Positions 34,563 through 43,570 of a stretch of DNA of 64,000 nucleotides are shown in pieces. The stretch lies in contig CANGME010000006.1 of the NCBI GenBank assembly GCA_947455145.1, forward strand, positions 124,001 through 188,000, read 5' to 3'. The notes under the pieces are model-generated. The model was not told where the DNA came from, searched no databases, and saw only the letters and a list, made by a program, of their open reading frames with translations. The translations under genes and the position numbers were made by a program. Within the stretch, counting starts at the first letter, position 1; each line of letters begins with the position of its first letter. This DNA comes from Comamonadaceae bacterium. Lineage in GTDB: Bacteria > Pseudomonadota > Gammaproteobacteria > Burkholderiales > Burkholderiaceae_C.

Positions 34563-35720
34563 TCAGAAGGAGCGTGGCAATCCCAATACATGTTCAGCCA
34601 CATGCGACAGGATCAGGTTGGTGGAAATGGGGGCAACTTGGTACAAGCGCGTTTCGCGGAATTTGCGTTCGATGTCGTACTCGCAGGCAAAGCCAAAACC
34701 ACCGTGCATTTGCAGGCACACATTGGCAGCTTCCCACGAGGCCTTGGCGGCCAGGTACTTGGCCATATTGGCCTCGGCCCCGCAAGGTTGGTGCGCATCG
34801 AAGAGTTCGCAAGCTTTCCAGCGCATCAGATTGGCGGCTTCGATCTCGATGTAGCTCTCAGCAATCGGGAATTGCACGCCTTGGTTTTGACCCGTGGGGC
34901 GGCCAAACACCACGCGTTCTTTCACGTACTTGGTCACGCGGTCGATGAACCAATAGCCGTCACCAATGCATTCAGCGGCAATCAGTGTGCGCTCGGCGTT
35001 CAGGCCATCGAGGATGTATTTGAAGCCCTTGCCCTCTTCGCCAATGAGGTTTTCGACCGGGATTTCCAGATTCTCAAAAAACAGCTCGTTGGTTTCGTGG
35101 TTCACCATGTTGGGGATGGGGCGCACGGTCATGCCGGTCTTCTCGGCTTGGCGCAGATCGACCATGAAGATGGACATGCCTTCGGATTTTTTCTTGACGT
35201 CGGCTAACGGCGTGGTGCGCGCCAGCAGGATCATCCAGTCGCTGTGTTGCACGCGGCTGATCCAAACCTTTTGGCCGTTGATGACGTAGCGGTCACCGCG
35301 TTTGACGGCGGTGGTTTTGATCTTGGTGGTGTCGGTGCCGGTGCTGGGCTCGGTCACGCCCATGGATTGCAGCCGCCACTCGCCGCTGGCGATTTTGGGT
35401 AAGTACAGCTCTTTTTGCGCTTGCGAGCCGTGGCGCAAGAGCGTGCCCATGTTGTACATCTGGCCGTGACACGCGCCTGAGTTACCACCGCTGCGGTTGA
35501 TTTCTTCCATGATGACCGAGGCCTCGGTCAGCCCCAAGCCCGAGCCGCCGTATTCCTGCGGGATCAGGGCGGCCATCCAACCCGCCTTGGTCAGTGCGTC
35601 CACAAAGGCGTCCGGGTAGCCGCGTTCAGCGTCGATCTTGCGGTGGTATTCATCCGGGAACTGAGCACACAGGTCGCGCACGGCGTCGCGGATGTCTTGG
35701 TATTTGTCGGTTTGGGTCAT
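34563..35720 (-). CDS. Acyl-CoA dehydrogenase
   Basis: FAD-dependent dehydrogenase that introduces a 2,3-double bond in an acyl-CoA; 385 residues. The FAD/substrate block MGVTEPSTGTDTTKIKT (near 121) and C-terminal LQMHGGFGFACEYDIERKFR (near 343) are the two family signatures. The start at 35720 is preferred to one ten codons upstream. It is the first gene of a pair with MmgE/PrpD and diverges from a LysR-type regulator, which probably controls it. Confidence 0.94.
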   Translation of the reverse strand: MTQTDKYQDIRDAVRDLCAQFPDEYHRKIDAERGYPDAFVDALTKAGWMAALIPQEYGGSGLGLTEASVIMEEINRSGGNSGACHGQMYNMGTLLRHGSQAQKELYLPKIASGEWRLQSMGVTEPSTGTDTTKIKTTAVKRGDRYVINGQKVWISRVQHSDWMILLARTTPLADVKKKSEGMSIFMVDLRQAEKTGMTVRPIPNMVNHETNELFFENLEIPVENLIGEEGKGFKYILDGLNAERTLIAAECIGDGYWFIDRVTKYVKERVVFGRPTGQNQGVQFPIAESYIEIEAANLMRWKACELFDAHQPCGAEANMAKYLAAKASWEAANVCLQMHGGFGFACEYDIERKFRETRLYQVAPISTNLILSHVAEHVLGLPRSF

Positions 35721-35799
35721 GGTTTGTGATTTTGCCCCAGCGCCACTCATTTGGGTTTGGTGCTATCTAGGGGAAAACACCTGTTATTGGTGACTTAAT

Positions 35800-35818
35800 T
35801 AGGCGTAATCTACGCCTA
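35800..35818. promoter_or_regulatory. 19-bp palindrome at the LysR start codon (probable operator)
   Basis: TAGGCGTA-ATC-TACGCCTA is perfectly palindromic, and its last base is the A of the LysR ATG. It fits a LysR-type binding site (T-N11-A within the arms) in the 97-base divergent gap before the acyl-CoA dehydrogenase gene. It would let the regulator block its own gene. Confidence 0.6.
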
Positions 35819-36741
35819 TGGACAAACTAAAACAGATGGAATCGTTCGTATCGGTGGCGACCAAAGGCAGCTTGACGGCTGCGGCCAACGCCGAAGGTGT
35901 GGCTCCGGCCATCATGGGGCGACGCTTGGACGCGCTGGAGGAGCGGCTTGGCGTCAAGCTGCTGATGCGCACCACGCGGCGCATCACGCTGACGCATGAA
36001 GGCAGCGCTTTTCTGGAAGATTGTCAGCGCTTACTGATTGATTTTGCCAATGCTGAGGCCAGTGTGTCGGCTGGTGGGGTCAAGGCCAGCGGGCATTTGC
36101 GCGTAACAGCGCCGGCGGGTTTTGGGCGGCGGCACGTTGCGCCACTGGTGCCGCGGTTTCGTGAGCTGCACGCCGATGTCACCATCGCGCTGAACTTGAG
36201 CGACCGGGTGATGGACATTGCGGGCGATGGTTTTGACTGCGCCGTGAGGGTGGGCGACATGCCGGACTCGTCGTTGGTCAGTGTGCGCTTGGCAGAGAAC
36301 CGCCGCCTGTGTGTAGCCACTCCCAAATACCTGAAGCAGCACGGCACGCCCGCTAAACCCTCTGATCTGGCCAACTTTGATTGTCTGGTGCTGTCCAGTG
36401 AGGCGTCGCAGACGCGCGGCTGGGCATTCAAAATGCCCGCTGACCAGGGGGGTGAGGTGATGCACTTCAAACCACATGGTCCCATGGATTGCTCTGACGG
36501 CCAAGTGCTGCATGAGTGGTGTTTGGCAGGTTATGGTATTGCGTGGCGCAGCACGTGGGAGGTGCAGGATGACGTTAAAGCGGGCTTGCTGGTACCGGTT
36601 CTGGAGGACTATGCATCACCCGCCAACGGCATTTACGCGGTGTTTCCCCAGCGCAAGCACCTGCCATTGCGCCTGCGTTTGTGGGTTGATTTTCTCAAGC
36701 ACAACTATAGCCAGAGTGAATATTGGCAGGCCCCGCCTTGA
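35818..36741 (+). CDS. LysR-family transcriptional regulator
   Basis: A 307-residue LTTR. The winged helix-turn-helix occupies residues 1-60 (MESFVSVATKGSLTAAANAE near 6-25), with a periplasmic-binding-like effector domain from about 90. The gene diverges from the acyl-CoA dehydrogenase-MmgE/PrpD pair, the normal sign of a cognate regulator. The perfect palindrome at its start codon suggests autoregulation. The coinducer is unknown, possibly an intermediate of that pathway. Confidence 0.94.
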   Translation: MDKLKQMESFVSVATKGSLTAAANAEGVAPAIMGRRLDALEERLGVKLLMRTTRRITLTHEGSAFLEDCQRLLIDFANAEASVSAGGVKASGHLRVTAPAGFGRRHVAPLVPRFRELHADVTIALNLSDRVMDIAGDGFDCAVRVGDMPDSSLVSVRLAENRRLCVATPKYLKQHGTPAKPSDLANFDCLVLSSEASQTRGWAFKMPADQGGEVMHFKPHGPMDCSDGQVLHEWCLAGYGIAWRSTWEVQDDVKAGLLVPVLEDYASPANGIYAVFPQRKHLPLRLRLWVDFLKHNYSQSEYWQAPP

Positions 36742-36792
36742 GCCGGGTGCTGCTCTGATGCTTTTGCGCGCCCAAGCGGGCCGCATCAAAAT

Positions 36793-36826
36793 AAAACCCC
36801 GCCAGTTTGCACTGATCGGGGTTTTT
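36793..36826. terminator. Bidirectional terminator
   Basis: The 9-bp arms AAAACCCCG (36793-36801) and CGGGGTTTT (36817-36825) enclose a 15-base loop, with T and A tracts on either side. It lies between the convergent LysR gene and the psiF-like gene and can serve both. Confidence 0.8.
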
Positions 36827-36869
36827 AAAAGCGGTGGTGAACGCTTAAATGGTACTAGCGCTAACCAGC

Positions 36870-37232
36870 TTACTTCTTGACAGCAGGCGCAGCCGGGGCA
36901 GCGGCGGGTGCTGCAGGTGCTGCAGGTGCAGCAGCAGCGGGGGCTTTCTCGTCAGCCATACACTTCTTGATGTGGCTGCCTTTGGCGGCACCGGCCAGTT
37001 TCTTGTCTGCGGCTGATTTCTCGCAGGCAGGGCTGGTGGCAGCGGCAGCGGGCTTTGCGCTCAGGCAGCTTTTCATGAAGGCTTTGCGCTCGTCGCCTTT
37101 TTTGTCACCCGCCTCTTTGTTGCAGGTGCCCATCTTGTTTTGCTGTGCGGTGGCGGCTTTGTCATCGGCAGCATGCGCAGCGCCCAAAGACAGCGACAGA
37201 CCCAGAGCCAAAATTGCGATCAGTTTGTTCAT
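36870..37232 (-). CDS. PsiF-repeat exported protein
   Basis: A 120-residue protein with a signal peptide (MNKLIAILALGLSLSLGAAHA) and two PsiF-like repeats, each with paired Cys (MGTCNKEAGDKKGDERKAFM, then a shorter one ending HIKKCMADEKA). The C-terminus is an Ala/Pro tail of about 25 residues. E. coli psiF is a phosphate-starvation-inducible gene of unknown function; a pho box is not evident here. The start at 37232 opens directly on the signal peptide. Confidence 0.85.
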   Translation of the reverse strand: MNKLIAILALGLSLSLGAAHAADDKAATAQQNKMGTCNKEAGDKKGDERKAFMKSCLSAKPAAAATSPACEKSAADKKLAGAAKGSHIKKCMADEKAPAAAAPAAPAAPAAAPAAPAVKK

Positions 37233-37347
37233 GTTGATTCCTCGATTCATAGAGTTGAAGTTAATAAATGTCACGGAGCGGAGCAAGCATACAACGCCGC
37301 GACTTGCAAACCGGATGACACGCGCTTCCCCGTAAAATCACGTCCCT

Positions 37348-39033
37348 ATGTTGTCTGTTAAAAATGAACTGCTCACGGCGCTAGGCGCTGCCCTAGAGCA
37401 ACTCCTCCCCGGTATGGGGGCTAAAGCCGCTTTTGAGTCGCCCAAAGTGGCCGCCCATGGTGACCTGGCCACCACAGCGGCCATGCAATTGGCCAAGCCC
37501 CTCAAACTTGCGCCGCGCCAAGTGGCCGAACAACTGCGTGAGGCCTTGCTGGCCGCACCCGCCTTTGCACGCTGGGTGGATGCGGTGGACATCGCCGGGC
37601 CGGGTTTCATCAACATCAAACTCAAACCTGCGGCCAAGCAAGAAGTGGTGCACGAGGTCTTGCAAGCGGGTGCGCTATTTGGTCAGCAACCCAGCACGGG
37701 GCGGCGCATGCTGGTGGAGTTTGTCTCGGCCAACCCCACCGGCCCGCTGCACGTGGGTCACGGGCGGCAAGCCGCCTTGGGTGATGCAATTTGCAATCTG
37801 TTCCAGACCCAGGGCTGGAATGTGCACCGGGAGTTTTATTACAACGATGCGGGCGTGCAAATTGCCACCCTGGCCACCAGCACGCAGATGCGTGCCAAGG
37901 GCTTCAAGCCGGGGGACGCCGAGTGGCCAGAGAACGCCTACAACGGCGAGTACATTGCCGACATCGCAGCCGACTTCTTGGCGGGCAAAACCGTGCACGC
38001 CGACGACCGCGCCTTCACCGCCTCGGGCGATGTGAACGACCTGGACGGCATGCGCCTGTTTGCCGTGGCTTATCTGCGGCACGAACAAGACAAAGACCTG
38101 CAAGCCTTCAACCTGAAGTTTGACCACTACTACCTTGAATCCAGCCTGTACACCAGTGGACGGGTCGATGCCGCTGTGCAAAAGCTCCGCGACGCGGGCA
38201 AGACATACGAGCTGGACGGCGCGCTGTGGCTCAAGTCCACCGATTACGGCGACGACAAAGACCGCGTCATGCGTAAAGGCGACGGCAGCTACACCTACTT
38301 TGTGCCCGACGTGGCCTACCACATCACCAAGTGGGAGCGCGGTTTTGAGAAGGTCATCAACATCCAGGGCACCGACCACCACGGCACCATCGCGCGCGTG
38401 CGGGCGGGCTTGCAAGCGGCGGGCGTGGGTATCCCCGAGGGCTACCCCGACTACGTGTTGCACACCATGGTGCGTGTGGTGCGCGGCGGTGAAGAGGTCA
38501 AAATTTCCAAGCGCGCGGGCAGCTATGTCACGCTGCGCGATTTGATCGAGTGGACCAGCAAAGACGCGGTGCGCTTTTTCCTGCTCAGCCGCAAGCCCGA
38601 CACCGAGTACACCTTTGATGTGGACTTGGCCGTGCAAAAGAACAACGACAACCCGGTGTACTACGTTCAGTACGCGCATGCGCGCATCTGCTCGGTACTG
38701 ACGGCGTGGCAAGACAAAGACGGTGGCGACGTGGCAAGCCTAGCGCAGGTTGACCTGTCTCCACTGCAAAGCCCGCAGGCCCAGGCCCTGATGTTGATGC
38801 TGGCCAAATACCCCGAGATGCTAACTTCGGCGGCACAAGACTTTGCCCCGCATGACGTGACTTTTTACCTGCGAGAGTTGGCTGCCAGCTACCACAGCTA
38901 CTACGACGCCGAGCGCATTTTGGTGGACGATGTTGCAGTCAAAGTAGCCCGCCTAGCCTTGGTGAGCGCCACCGCTCAGGTGTTGCACAATGGCTTAGCC
39001 GTGCTGGGTGTGGACGCCCCGCAAAAAATGTAG
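37348..39033 (+). CDS. argS: Arginyl-tRNA synthetase
   Basis: Class I synthetase charging tRNA-Arg. The 561-residue protein has the N-terminal Arg-tRNA-synthetase additional domain, the HIGH motif as HVGH at 135-138 in [15 protein letters not shown], and a C-terminal DALR anticodon-binding domain. The KMSKS position is replaced by a KISKRAG-type loop ([15 protein letters not shown] near 387-401), normal for ArgRS. A SPOR-domain gene follows after 11 bases. Confidence 0.97.
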   Translation: MLSVKNELLTALGAALEQLLPGMGAKAAFESPKVAAHGDLATTAAMQLAKPLKLAPRQVAEQLREALLAAPAFARWVDAVDIAGPGFINIKLKPAAKQEVVHEVLQAGALFGQQPSTGRRMLVEFVSANPTGPLHVGHGRQAALGDAICNLFQTQGWNVHREFYYNDAGVQIATLATSTQMRAKGFKPGDAEWPENAYNGEYIADIAADFLAGKTVHADDRAFTASGDVNDLDGMRLFAVAYLRHEQDKDLQAFNLKFDHYYLESSLYTSGRVDAAVQKLRDAGKTYELDGALWLKSTDYGDDKDRVMRKGDGSYTYFVPDVAYHITKWERGFEKVINIQGTDHHGTIARVRAGLQAAGVGIPEGYPDYVLHTMVRVVRGGEEVKISKRAGSYVTLRDLIEWTSKDAVRFFLLSRKPDTEYTFDVDLAVQKNNDNPVYYVQYAHARICSVLTAWQDKDGGDVASLAQVDLSPLQSPQAQALMLMLAKYPEMLTSAAQDFAPHDVTFYLRELAASYHSYYDAERILVDDVAVKVARLALVSATAQVLHNGLAVLGVDAPQKM

Positions 39034-39044
39034 AAAGCAATCGA

Positions 39045-39653
39045 ATGACACAGCAGAAGTGCAAGCAAAAAGGCGGAACCATTTTGGGTTTCATCATTGG
39101 GGTTGTGGTTGGTTTGGGGGTTGCCTTGGCTGTGGCCATCTATATCTCCAAAGTGCCGATTCCCACCTTTCTCAATAAGGGCCAAACTCGTTCGGTCGAG
39201 CAGGATGCTGCTGAAGCGCAGAAAAACAAAAACTGGGATCCCAACGCCCCCTTGTATGGCAAAAACCCCGCCAAACCTGTGGCTCCTAGTGCTGCTCCTG
39301 TTGCTGCGCCTTCTGCGGAACCCGTGGCCGCTAGCCCCGCAGCGAAAGTTGAGCTTAAGCCTGCGGTCTCAGCAGATCCTCTGGGTAATCTGGCAAAAGC
39401 CAAAGTGGGATCTGATCCATTTAATTATTTTGTCCAGGTTGGTGCCTTTCGCTCACCAGAAGACGCTGAAAGCCAGCGCGCCAAACTCACCTTGAGTGGT
39501 ATGGATGCCAAGGTCTCTGAGCGTGAGCAGTCCGGACGACTGGTGTACCGGGTACGAGTCGGCCCGTTTGACAAAAAGGACGAAGCTGAAAAAAGCAAGG
39601 CGAAAATGGACGCCTCTGGTTTCGAAACCGCGCTGGTACGTGTGCAGCGTTAA
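39045..39653 (+). CDS. SPOR-domain protein (FtsN-like)
   Basis: A 202-residue single-pass inner-membrane protein: a transmembrane helix at about 13-35, an Ala/Pro-rich periplasmic linker (near 75-105) and a C-terminal SPOR domain (YFVQVGAFRSPEDAESQRAK near 126-145, then YRVRVGPFDKKDEAE). SPOR domains bind glycan strands lacking stem peptides at the septum, so a division role as in FtsN is likely. The argS-SPOR-dsbA order is a familiar beta-proteobacterial arrangement. Confidence 0.92.
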   Translation: MTQQKCKQKGGTILGFIIGVVVGLGVALAVAIYISKVPIPTFLNKGQTRSVEQDAAEAQKNKNWDPNAPLYGKNPAKPVAPSAAPVAAPSAEPVAASPAAKVELKPAVSADPLGNLAKAKVGSDPFNYFVQVGAFRSPEDAESQRAKLTLSGMDAKVSEREQSGRLVYRVRVGPFDKKDEAEKSKAKMDASGFETALVRVQR

Positions 39654-39686
39654 GCTAATTCTCTACTGTTAATGAAGGAGTGATGA

Positions 39687-40340
39687 ATGATCAAGCGTCG
39701 TGAATTTTCTATGGTGAGCAGTGTGGCTTTGGTTGCTGGTGTGGGTTATGTCTCTTTGGCTCAAGCACAGTCTGGTGCATTCAGTGCCGGTGTGGATTAC
39801 CAACGATTGGACAAGCCTGTGGCGGTGGACACGCCCGCAGGAAAGATCGAAGTCATCGAGTTCTTCTGGTACAGCTGCCCGCACTGCAATGCCTTTGAGC
39901 CTGCGCTGGATGCCTGGATCAAACGTGCACCGAAAGATGTTGTGGTCAAGCGTATTCCTGTAGGTTTTCGCCCAGATTTTGGACCCCAGCAACGTCTGTT
40001 TTTCGTTATCGAAGCCATGGGCTTGGTGGAGAAGCTACACGCCAAGGTGTTCCAAGCCATTCACGTGGAACGCCAGCGCCTAGACACACCAGAATCGATT
40101 GCCGACTGGGTGGCCAAACAAGGCGTGGACAAAGCCAAGTTCATGGAGCAATTCAACTCCTTTTCAGTGGCCAGTAAGCAGAAGCGAGCTGTGCAATTGC
40201 AAGATGCGTATCGCGTAGAAGGAGTCCCGGCTCTGGGAGTTGCCGGGCGTTTCTACACGGATGGCACTTTGGGCAAAGGCATGGAGCGAGCTTTGAAGGT
40301 GGCGGAGCATTTGATCGACGAGGTACGCAAAGGGCGTTGA
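39687..40340 (+). CDS. dsbA: Thiol:disulfide interchange protein DsbA
   Basis: Periplasmic oxidant that inserts disulfides into exported proteins. It has 217 residues with an N-terminal signal ending about SLAQAQ, a thioredoxin fold with CPHC at 64-67 (WYSCPHCNAFEP), an inserted helical domain, and the cis-Pro in GVPALGVAG. A good ribosome site (GAAGGAG) precedes the ATG. lptA follows after seven bases. Confidence 0.95.
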   Translation: MIKRREFSMVSSVALVAGVGYVSLAQAQSGAFSAGVDYQRLDKPVAVDTPAGKIEVIEFFWYSCPHCNAFEPALDAWIKRAPKDVVVKRIPVGFRPDFGPQQRLFFVIEAMGLVEKLHAKVFQAIHVERQRLDTPESIADWVAKQGVDKAKFMEQFNSFSVASKQKRAVQLQDAYRVEGVPALGVAGRFYTDGTLGKGMERALKVAEHLIDEVRKGR

Positions 40341-40347
40341 GATCAAT

Positions 40348-40962
40348 ATGAAGAAGCCTGTAATTCCGCTTTTCTTGACAGTAGCCATCGCTCTGTCGGG
40401 AACACTGGCGCTCGCCGAAAAGGCGGATAACAGCAAGCCCATGAACATTGAGTCTGATGCGCTGCGCTATGACGACCTCAAGCAGCTCAGTGTCTTCACA
40501 GGGCGTGTGGTGATGACCAAAGGCAGCATCGTCATCCGTGGCGGTATGGTTGCTGTGCGTCAAGATGCCCAAGGCTATCAGTTTGCTGAGGTGACTGCCG
40601 AGACGGGCAAGCTCGCGTTCTTTCGGCAAAAGCGTGAGGGCGTGGATGAGTTCATCGAGGGCGAGGCCGAGAAGATTGAGTTCGATGGCCGCGCAGATAC
40701 GGTCAAGTTTATAAAAAGCGCGCAAATGCGTCGTTTGCGGGGTGCGAGTCTGGCCGATGAGGTGACTGGCAGCACTATTCTCTATAACAATGGCACCGAT
40801 GTGTTTACGGTGGATGGCGGCGTCACCCGCAGCCCAGCCGACAAGAGCCGGGGGCGTGTGCGTGTAGTGCTTACGCCCAAGCCGCAGATCGACGTTAATC
40901 CGGCGTCTGCAACACCTACCCCGCTGCGTTCAACCACGACCTTGGATGGAGAGCGCCAGTGA
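40348..40962 (+). CDS. lptA: Lipopolysaccharide transport periplasmic protein LptA
   Basis: Forms the periplasmic bridge carrying LPS from LptC to LptD. The 204-residue protein has a cleavable signal ([20 protein letters not shown]... to ALA), then the LptA/OstA beta-jellyroll, with [20 protein letters not shown] and [14 protein letters not shown] as recognisable strands. Its stop overlaps the lptB GTG start. lptC, which commonly precedes lptA, is not in this window; dsbA occupies that place. Confidence 0.94.
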   Translation: MKKPVIPLFLTVAIALSGTLALAEKADNSKPMNIESDALRYDDLKQLSVFTGRVVMTKGSIVIRGGMVAVRQDAQGYQFAEVTAETGKLAFFRQKREGVDEFIEGEAEKIEFDGRADTVKFIKSAQMRRLRGASLADEVTGSTILYNNGTDVFTVDGGVTRSPADKSRGRVRVVLTPKPQIDVNPASATPTPLRSTTTLDGERQ

Positions 40963-41780
40963 GCGCGGCGGATTGGATGCCTACTGCGGGAACCGATGTA
41001 ACCTTGCCTGCGGATCGCGACAGTATCTTGTCGGTCAGCGAGAGCAAGCTGGAAGCACTGAATTTAAAAAAATTCTATGGCAGCCGAGAGGTGGTCAAAG
41101 ACGTTTCGCTCACCGTGCGCAAGGGTGAAGTGGTGGGGTTGTTGGGCCCCAATGGCGCAGGCAAGACCACATCGTTCTACATGATCGTGGGCTTGGTGCG
41201 TGCAAGTGCCGGCGACATTCGAATTGACGGCCAGCCTGTTGAGCACATGCCGATTCATCGGCGTGCGCGCCTGGGTTTGGGTTACCTGCCGCAAGAAGCT
41301 TCCATATTTCGACGACTCAATGTCCAAGACAATGTACGTGCCGTTCTGGAGTTGCAACGCGACGAGGCGGGCAAGCCACTAGCTAAGCCCGAGATTGAGC
41401 AGCGCTTAACTGAACTTTTGCAAGATTTGCGTGTGGACCATTTGCGTGATTCTTCCGCGCTGGCGCTTTCGGGTGGTGAGCGCCGCCGCGTAGAGATTGC
41501 CCGAGCGCTGGCGACGCGGCCGCGCTTCATCTTGCTGGACGAGCCTTTTGCCGGTATCGACCCGATTGCGGTGATTGAGATTCAACGCATTATCAATTTC
41601 CTCAAAGGGCGCGGCATTGGCGTTCTCATCACTGACCACAACGTGCGTGAGACCCTGGGCATTTGCGACCACGCCTACATCATCAGCGACGGCCATGTGC
41701 TGGCGCAGGGCACCCCGGCCGAGATCGTGGACAACGCCGATGTGCGCCGGGTGTACCTGGGCGAGCACTTCCGAATGTGA
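40959..41780 (+). CDS. lptB: LPS export ABC transporter ATP-binding protein LptB
   Basis: Cytoplasmic ATPase of the LptB2FGC machine. It has 273 residues: Walker [10 protein letters not shown] at 63-71, signature LSGGERRR, Walker [13 protein letters not shown] and the switch His in ITDHNVRE. The GTG at 40959 gives an extension of about 27 residues before the conserved [16 protein letters not shown], so a later start is possible. rpoN follows after a 179-base gap filled by a duplicated repeat. Confidence 0.96.
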   Translation: MSAADWMPTAGTDVTLPADRDSILSVSESKLEALNLKKFYGSREVVKDVSLTVRKGEVVGLLGPNGAGKTTSFYMIVGLVRASAGDIRIDGQPVEHMPIHRRARLGLGYLPQEASIFRRLNVQDNVRAVLELQRDEAGKPLAKPEIEQRLTELLQDLRVDHLRDSSALALSGGERRRVEIARALATRPRFILLDEPFAGIDPIAVIEIQRIINFLKGRGIGVLITDHNVRETLGICDHAYIISDGHVLAQGTPAEIVDNADVRRVYLGEHFRM

Positions 41781-41793
41781 ACATGCTGCCCCT

Positions 41794-41955
41794 CACGCTT
41801 GTCGCTGCGCGTACTGCGCTGCCCCCCAATGGGGCTTGCCTTGCTTGGGGCGGCCCTGCGCTGCGGCGGCGTGTTGCCCCCACGCTTGTCGCTGCGCGTA
41901 CTTCGCTGCCCCCCGAGGGGGCGTGCCTTGCTTGGGGCGGCCCTGCGCTGCGGCG
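41794..41955 (+). repeat. Duplicated 75-bp element between lptB and rpoN
   Basis: Copies at 41794-41868 and 41881-41955 (period 87) differ at only 4 of 75 positions. Each begins CACGCTTGTCGCTGCGCGTA and contains a C-run/G-run hairpin (CCCCCGAGGGGG in copy 2). The second copy ends five bases before the rpoN ATG. The family resembles GC-rich intergenic repeats common in Comamonadaceae (from memory). Confidence 0.85.
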
Positions 41956-41959
41956 TTGA

Positions 41960-43570
41960 ATGAAACAAGGCCTCTCCCTTCGGGTCTCCCAGCATCTGGC
42001 GCTTACGCCGCAACTGCAGCAGTCGATTCGACTGTTGCAGTTGTCCACCCTGGAGTTGAGCCAAGAGGTGGGGCAGATGCTGGACGACAACCCCTTTCTG
42101 GAGCTGGACGCCGATGAAGCCGCTGAACGTGAGGCGTATGGCTTGGAGCAGGCCGATGTGCCGATGCAGGCTGACGATTTTGGCGCCGACAACGGCATGG
42201 AGAGTGCTTCAGATTTCACAGCTTCTCACGTCAGTGAATCGGGATCCGCAGACCAAAATGAGTATGAATCTGCAACGTCAAGCAACGACAACGAGCCCAA
42301 TTGGGACGGTGACGGCAGTAGCGATTCCCCGTCGAACGACAGCGAGTGGGGCGACGATGCCCCGGCCCGTAGTCAGGCCGCGCGCGATGATGGCGATGCA
42401 GCCGACGCCACCGAGTTGGCGCGCAACCAGGAGTCACTCACCGCCTATTTGCACCGCCAAGCGCAGGGCATGCGTTTGGGGGATGTGGACCGCGCGGCGC
42501 TGCAGTTTTTGATCGAGTCACTCAATGACGACGGCTACTTGGAAGACTCGCTCGACGCCCTTGCGCAAGGGCTGGCCGGTGATGATGAAGCTCAGCTCGA
42601 AGATGTGCTGCACCACTTCACCGTGGCGCTGGGCTTGCTGCAAAGTTTGGAGCCTACCGGTGTGGGCGCGCGAAATTTGGCGGAGTGTTTGAAGCTGCAA
42701 TTGCGTGCTCGGCAGGCCGACAACCAGGGTGATGGGCATCAACACAGCGTCTTCGCACTGGCCTTGGAAATTTGCGCGCAACCCATGGACGTGCTGGCTC
42801 GGCGCGATGTGCGCCGCCTGGTGCAGTTGTGTGGCGGCAGTGATGGCCTGACCCGCGAAGCACTGAGCTTGATCGCGCGGCTAGAGCCCCGGCCCGGCCG
42901 CCCTTTTGTGGAGGTCGAGCGCAACATCGTCGTGCCCGATGTGATCGTTAAACAAGTCGGCAGCGGTGCTCGCGCGAGTTTTCGCGTGCAGCTCAATCCT
43001 GATGTGATGCCGCGCCTGCGCGTGCACGACCTCTATGCCAATGCCATGAAGGGCGGGCGCGGCGCGGGCAAAGACAGCGCCCAGTTCGCGGGCATGCAGC
43101 AGCGGCTGCAAGAGGCGCGCTGGTTTATCAAAAACATCCAGCAGCGTTTTGACACCATCCTTCGTGTGAGCAAGGCGATTGTGGAGCGACAAAAAAATTT
43201 CTTCAGCCATGGCGAGATGGCCATGCGCCCGCTGGTGCTGCGCGAGATCGCGGATGAACTCGGCCTGCACGAATCCACCATCAGCCGCGTGACCACCGCT
43301 AAGTACATGGCCACGCCTTTTGGCACCTTTGAGTTGAAGTATTTCTTCGGCTCTGGGCTGGACACCGAGGCGGGCGGCATGGCCTCCAGCACGGCGGTGC
43401 GCGCGCTCATTAAACAGTTCATCGCCGCAGAGAATCCGCGCAAACCCTTGAGCGACCAAAAGATCGCCGACATGCTGCAAGAGCAAGGCATTGAATGCGC
43501 CCGCCGCACTGTGGCCAAATACCGCGAGGGGTTGAAAATTGCCCCGACGAACCTGAGAAAAACACTGTGA
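41960..43570 (+). CDS. rpoN: RNA polymerase sigma-54 factor
   Basis: Alternative sigma factor for -24/-12 promoters that need AAA+ activators. The 536-residue protein has a Gln/Leu-rich activator-interacting region I (MKQGLSLRVSQHLALTPQLQ at 1-20), an acidic region II (about 50-145, richer in Asp than usual), the core-binding domain, and the RpoN box ARRTVAKYR near 514-522. No clear ribosome site is seen, since the repeat element runs up to the start. Its stop overlaps the next gene's GTG. Confidence 0.97.
   Translation: MKQGLSLRVSQHLALTPQLQQSIRLLQLSTLELSQEVGQMLDDNPFLELDADEAAEREAYGLEQADVPMQADDFGADNGMESASDFTASHVSESGSADQNEYESATSSNDNEPNWDGDGSSDSPSNDSEWGDDAPARSQAARDDGDAADATELARNQESLTAYLHRQAQGMRLGDVDRAALQFLIESLNDDGYLEDSLDALAQGLAGDDEAQLEDVLHHFTVALGLLQSLEPTGVGARNLAECLKLQLRARQADNQGDGHQHSVFALALEICAQPMDVLARRDVRRLVQLCGGSDGLTREALSLIARLEPRPGRPFVEVERNIVVPDVIVKQVGSGARASFRVQLNPDVMPRLRVHDLYANAMKGGRGAGKDSAQFAGMQQRLQEARWFIKNIQQRFDTILRVSKAIVERQKNFFSHGEMAMRPLVLREIADELGLHESTISRVTTAKYMATPFGTFELKYFFGSGLDTEAGGMASSTAVRALIKQFIAAENPRKPLSDQKIADMLQEQGIECARRTVAKYREGLKIAPTNLRKTL

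Noticed and set aside
36870-36960. The GCTGCAGGTGCT-type repeats at the end of the psiF-like gene as a separate repeat element.
   Set aside because: They are the codons of an Ala/Pro tail and are irregular; low-complexity coding sequence is enough to explain them.
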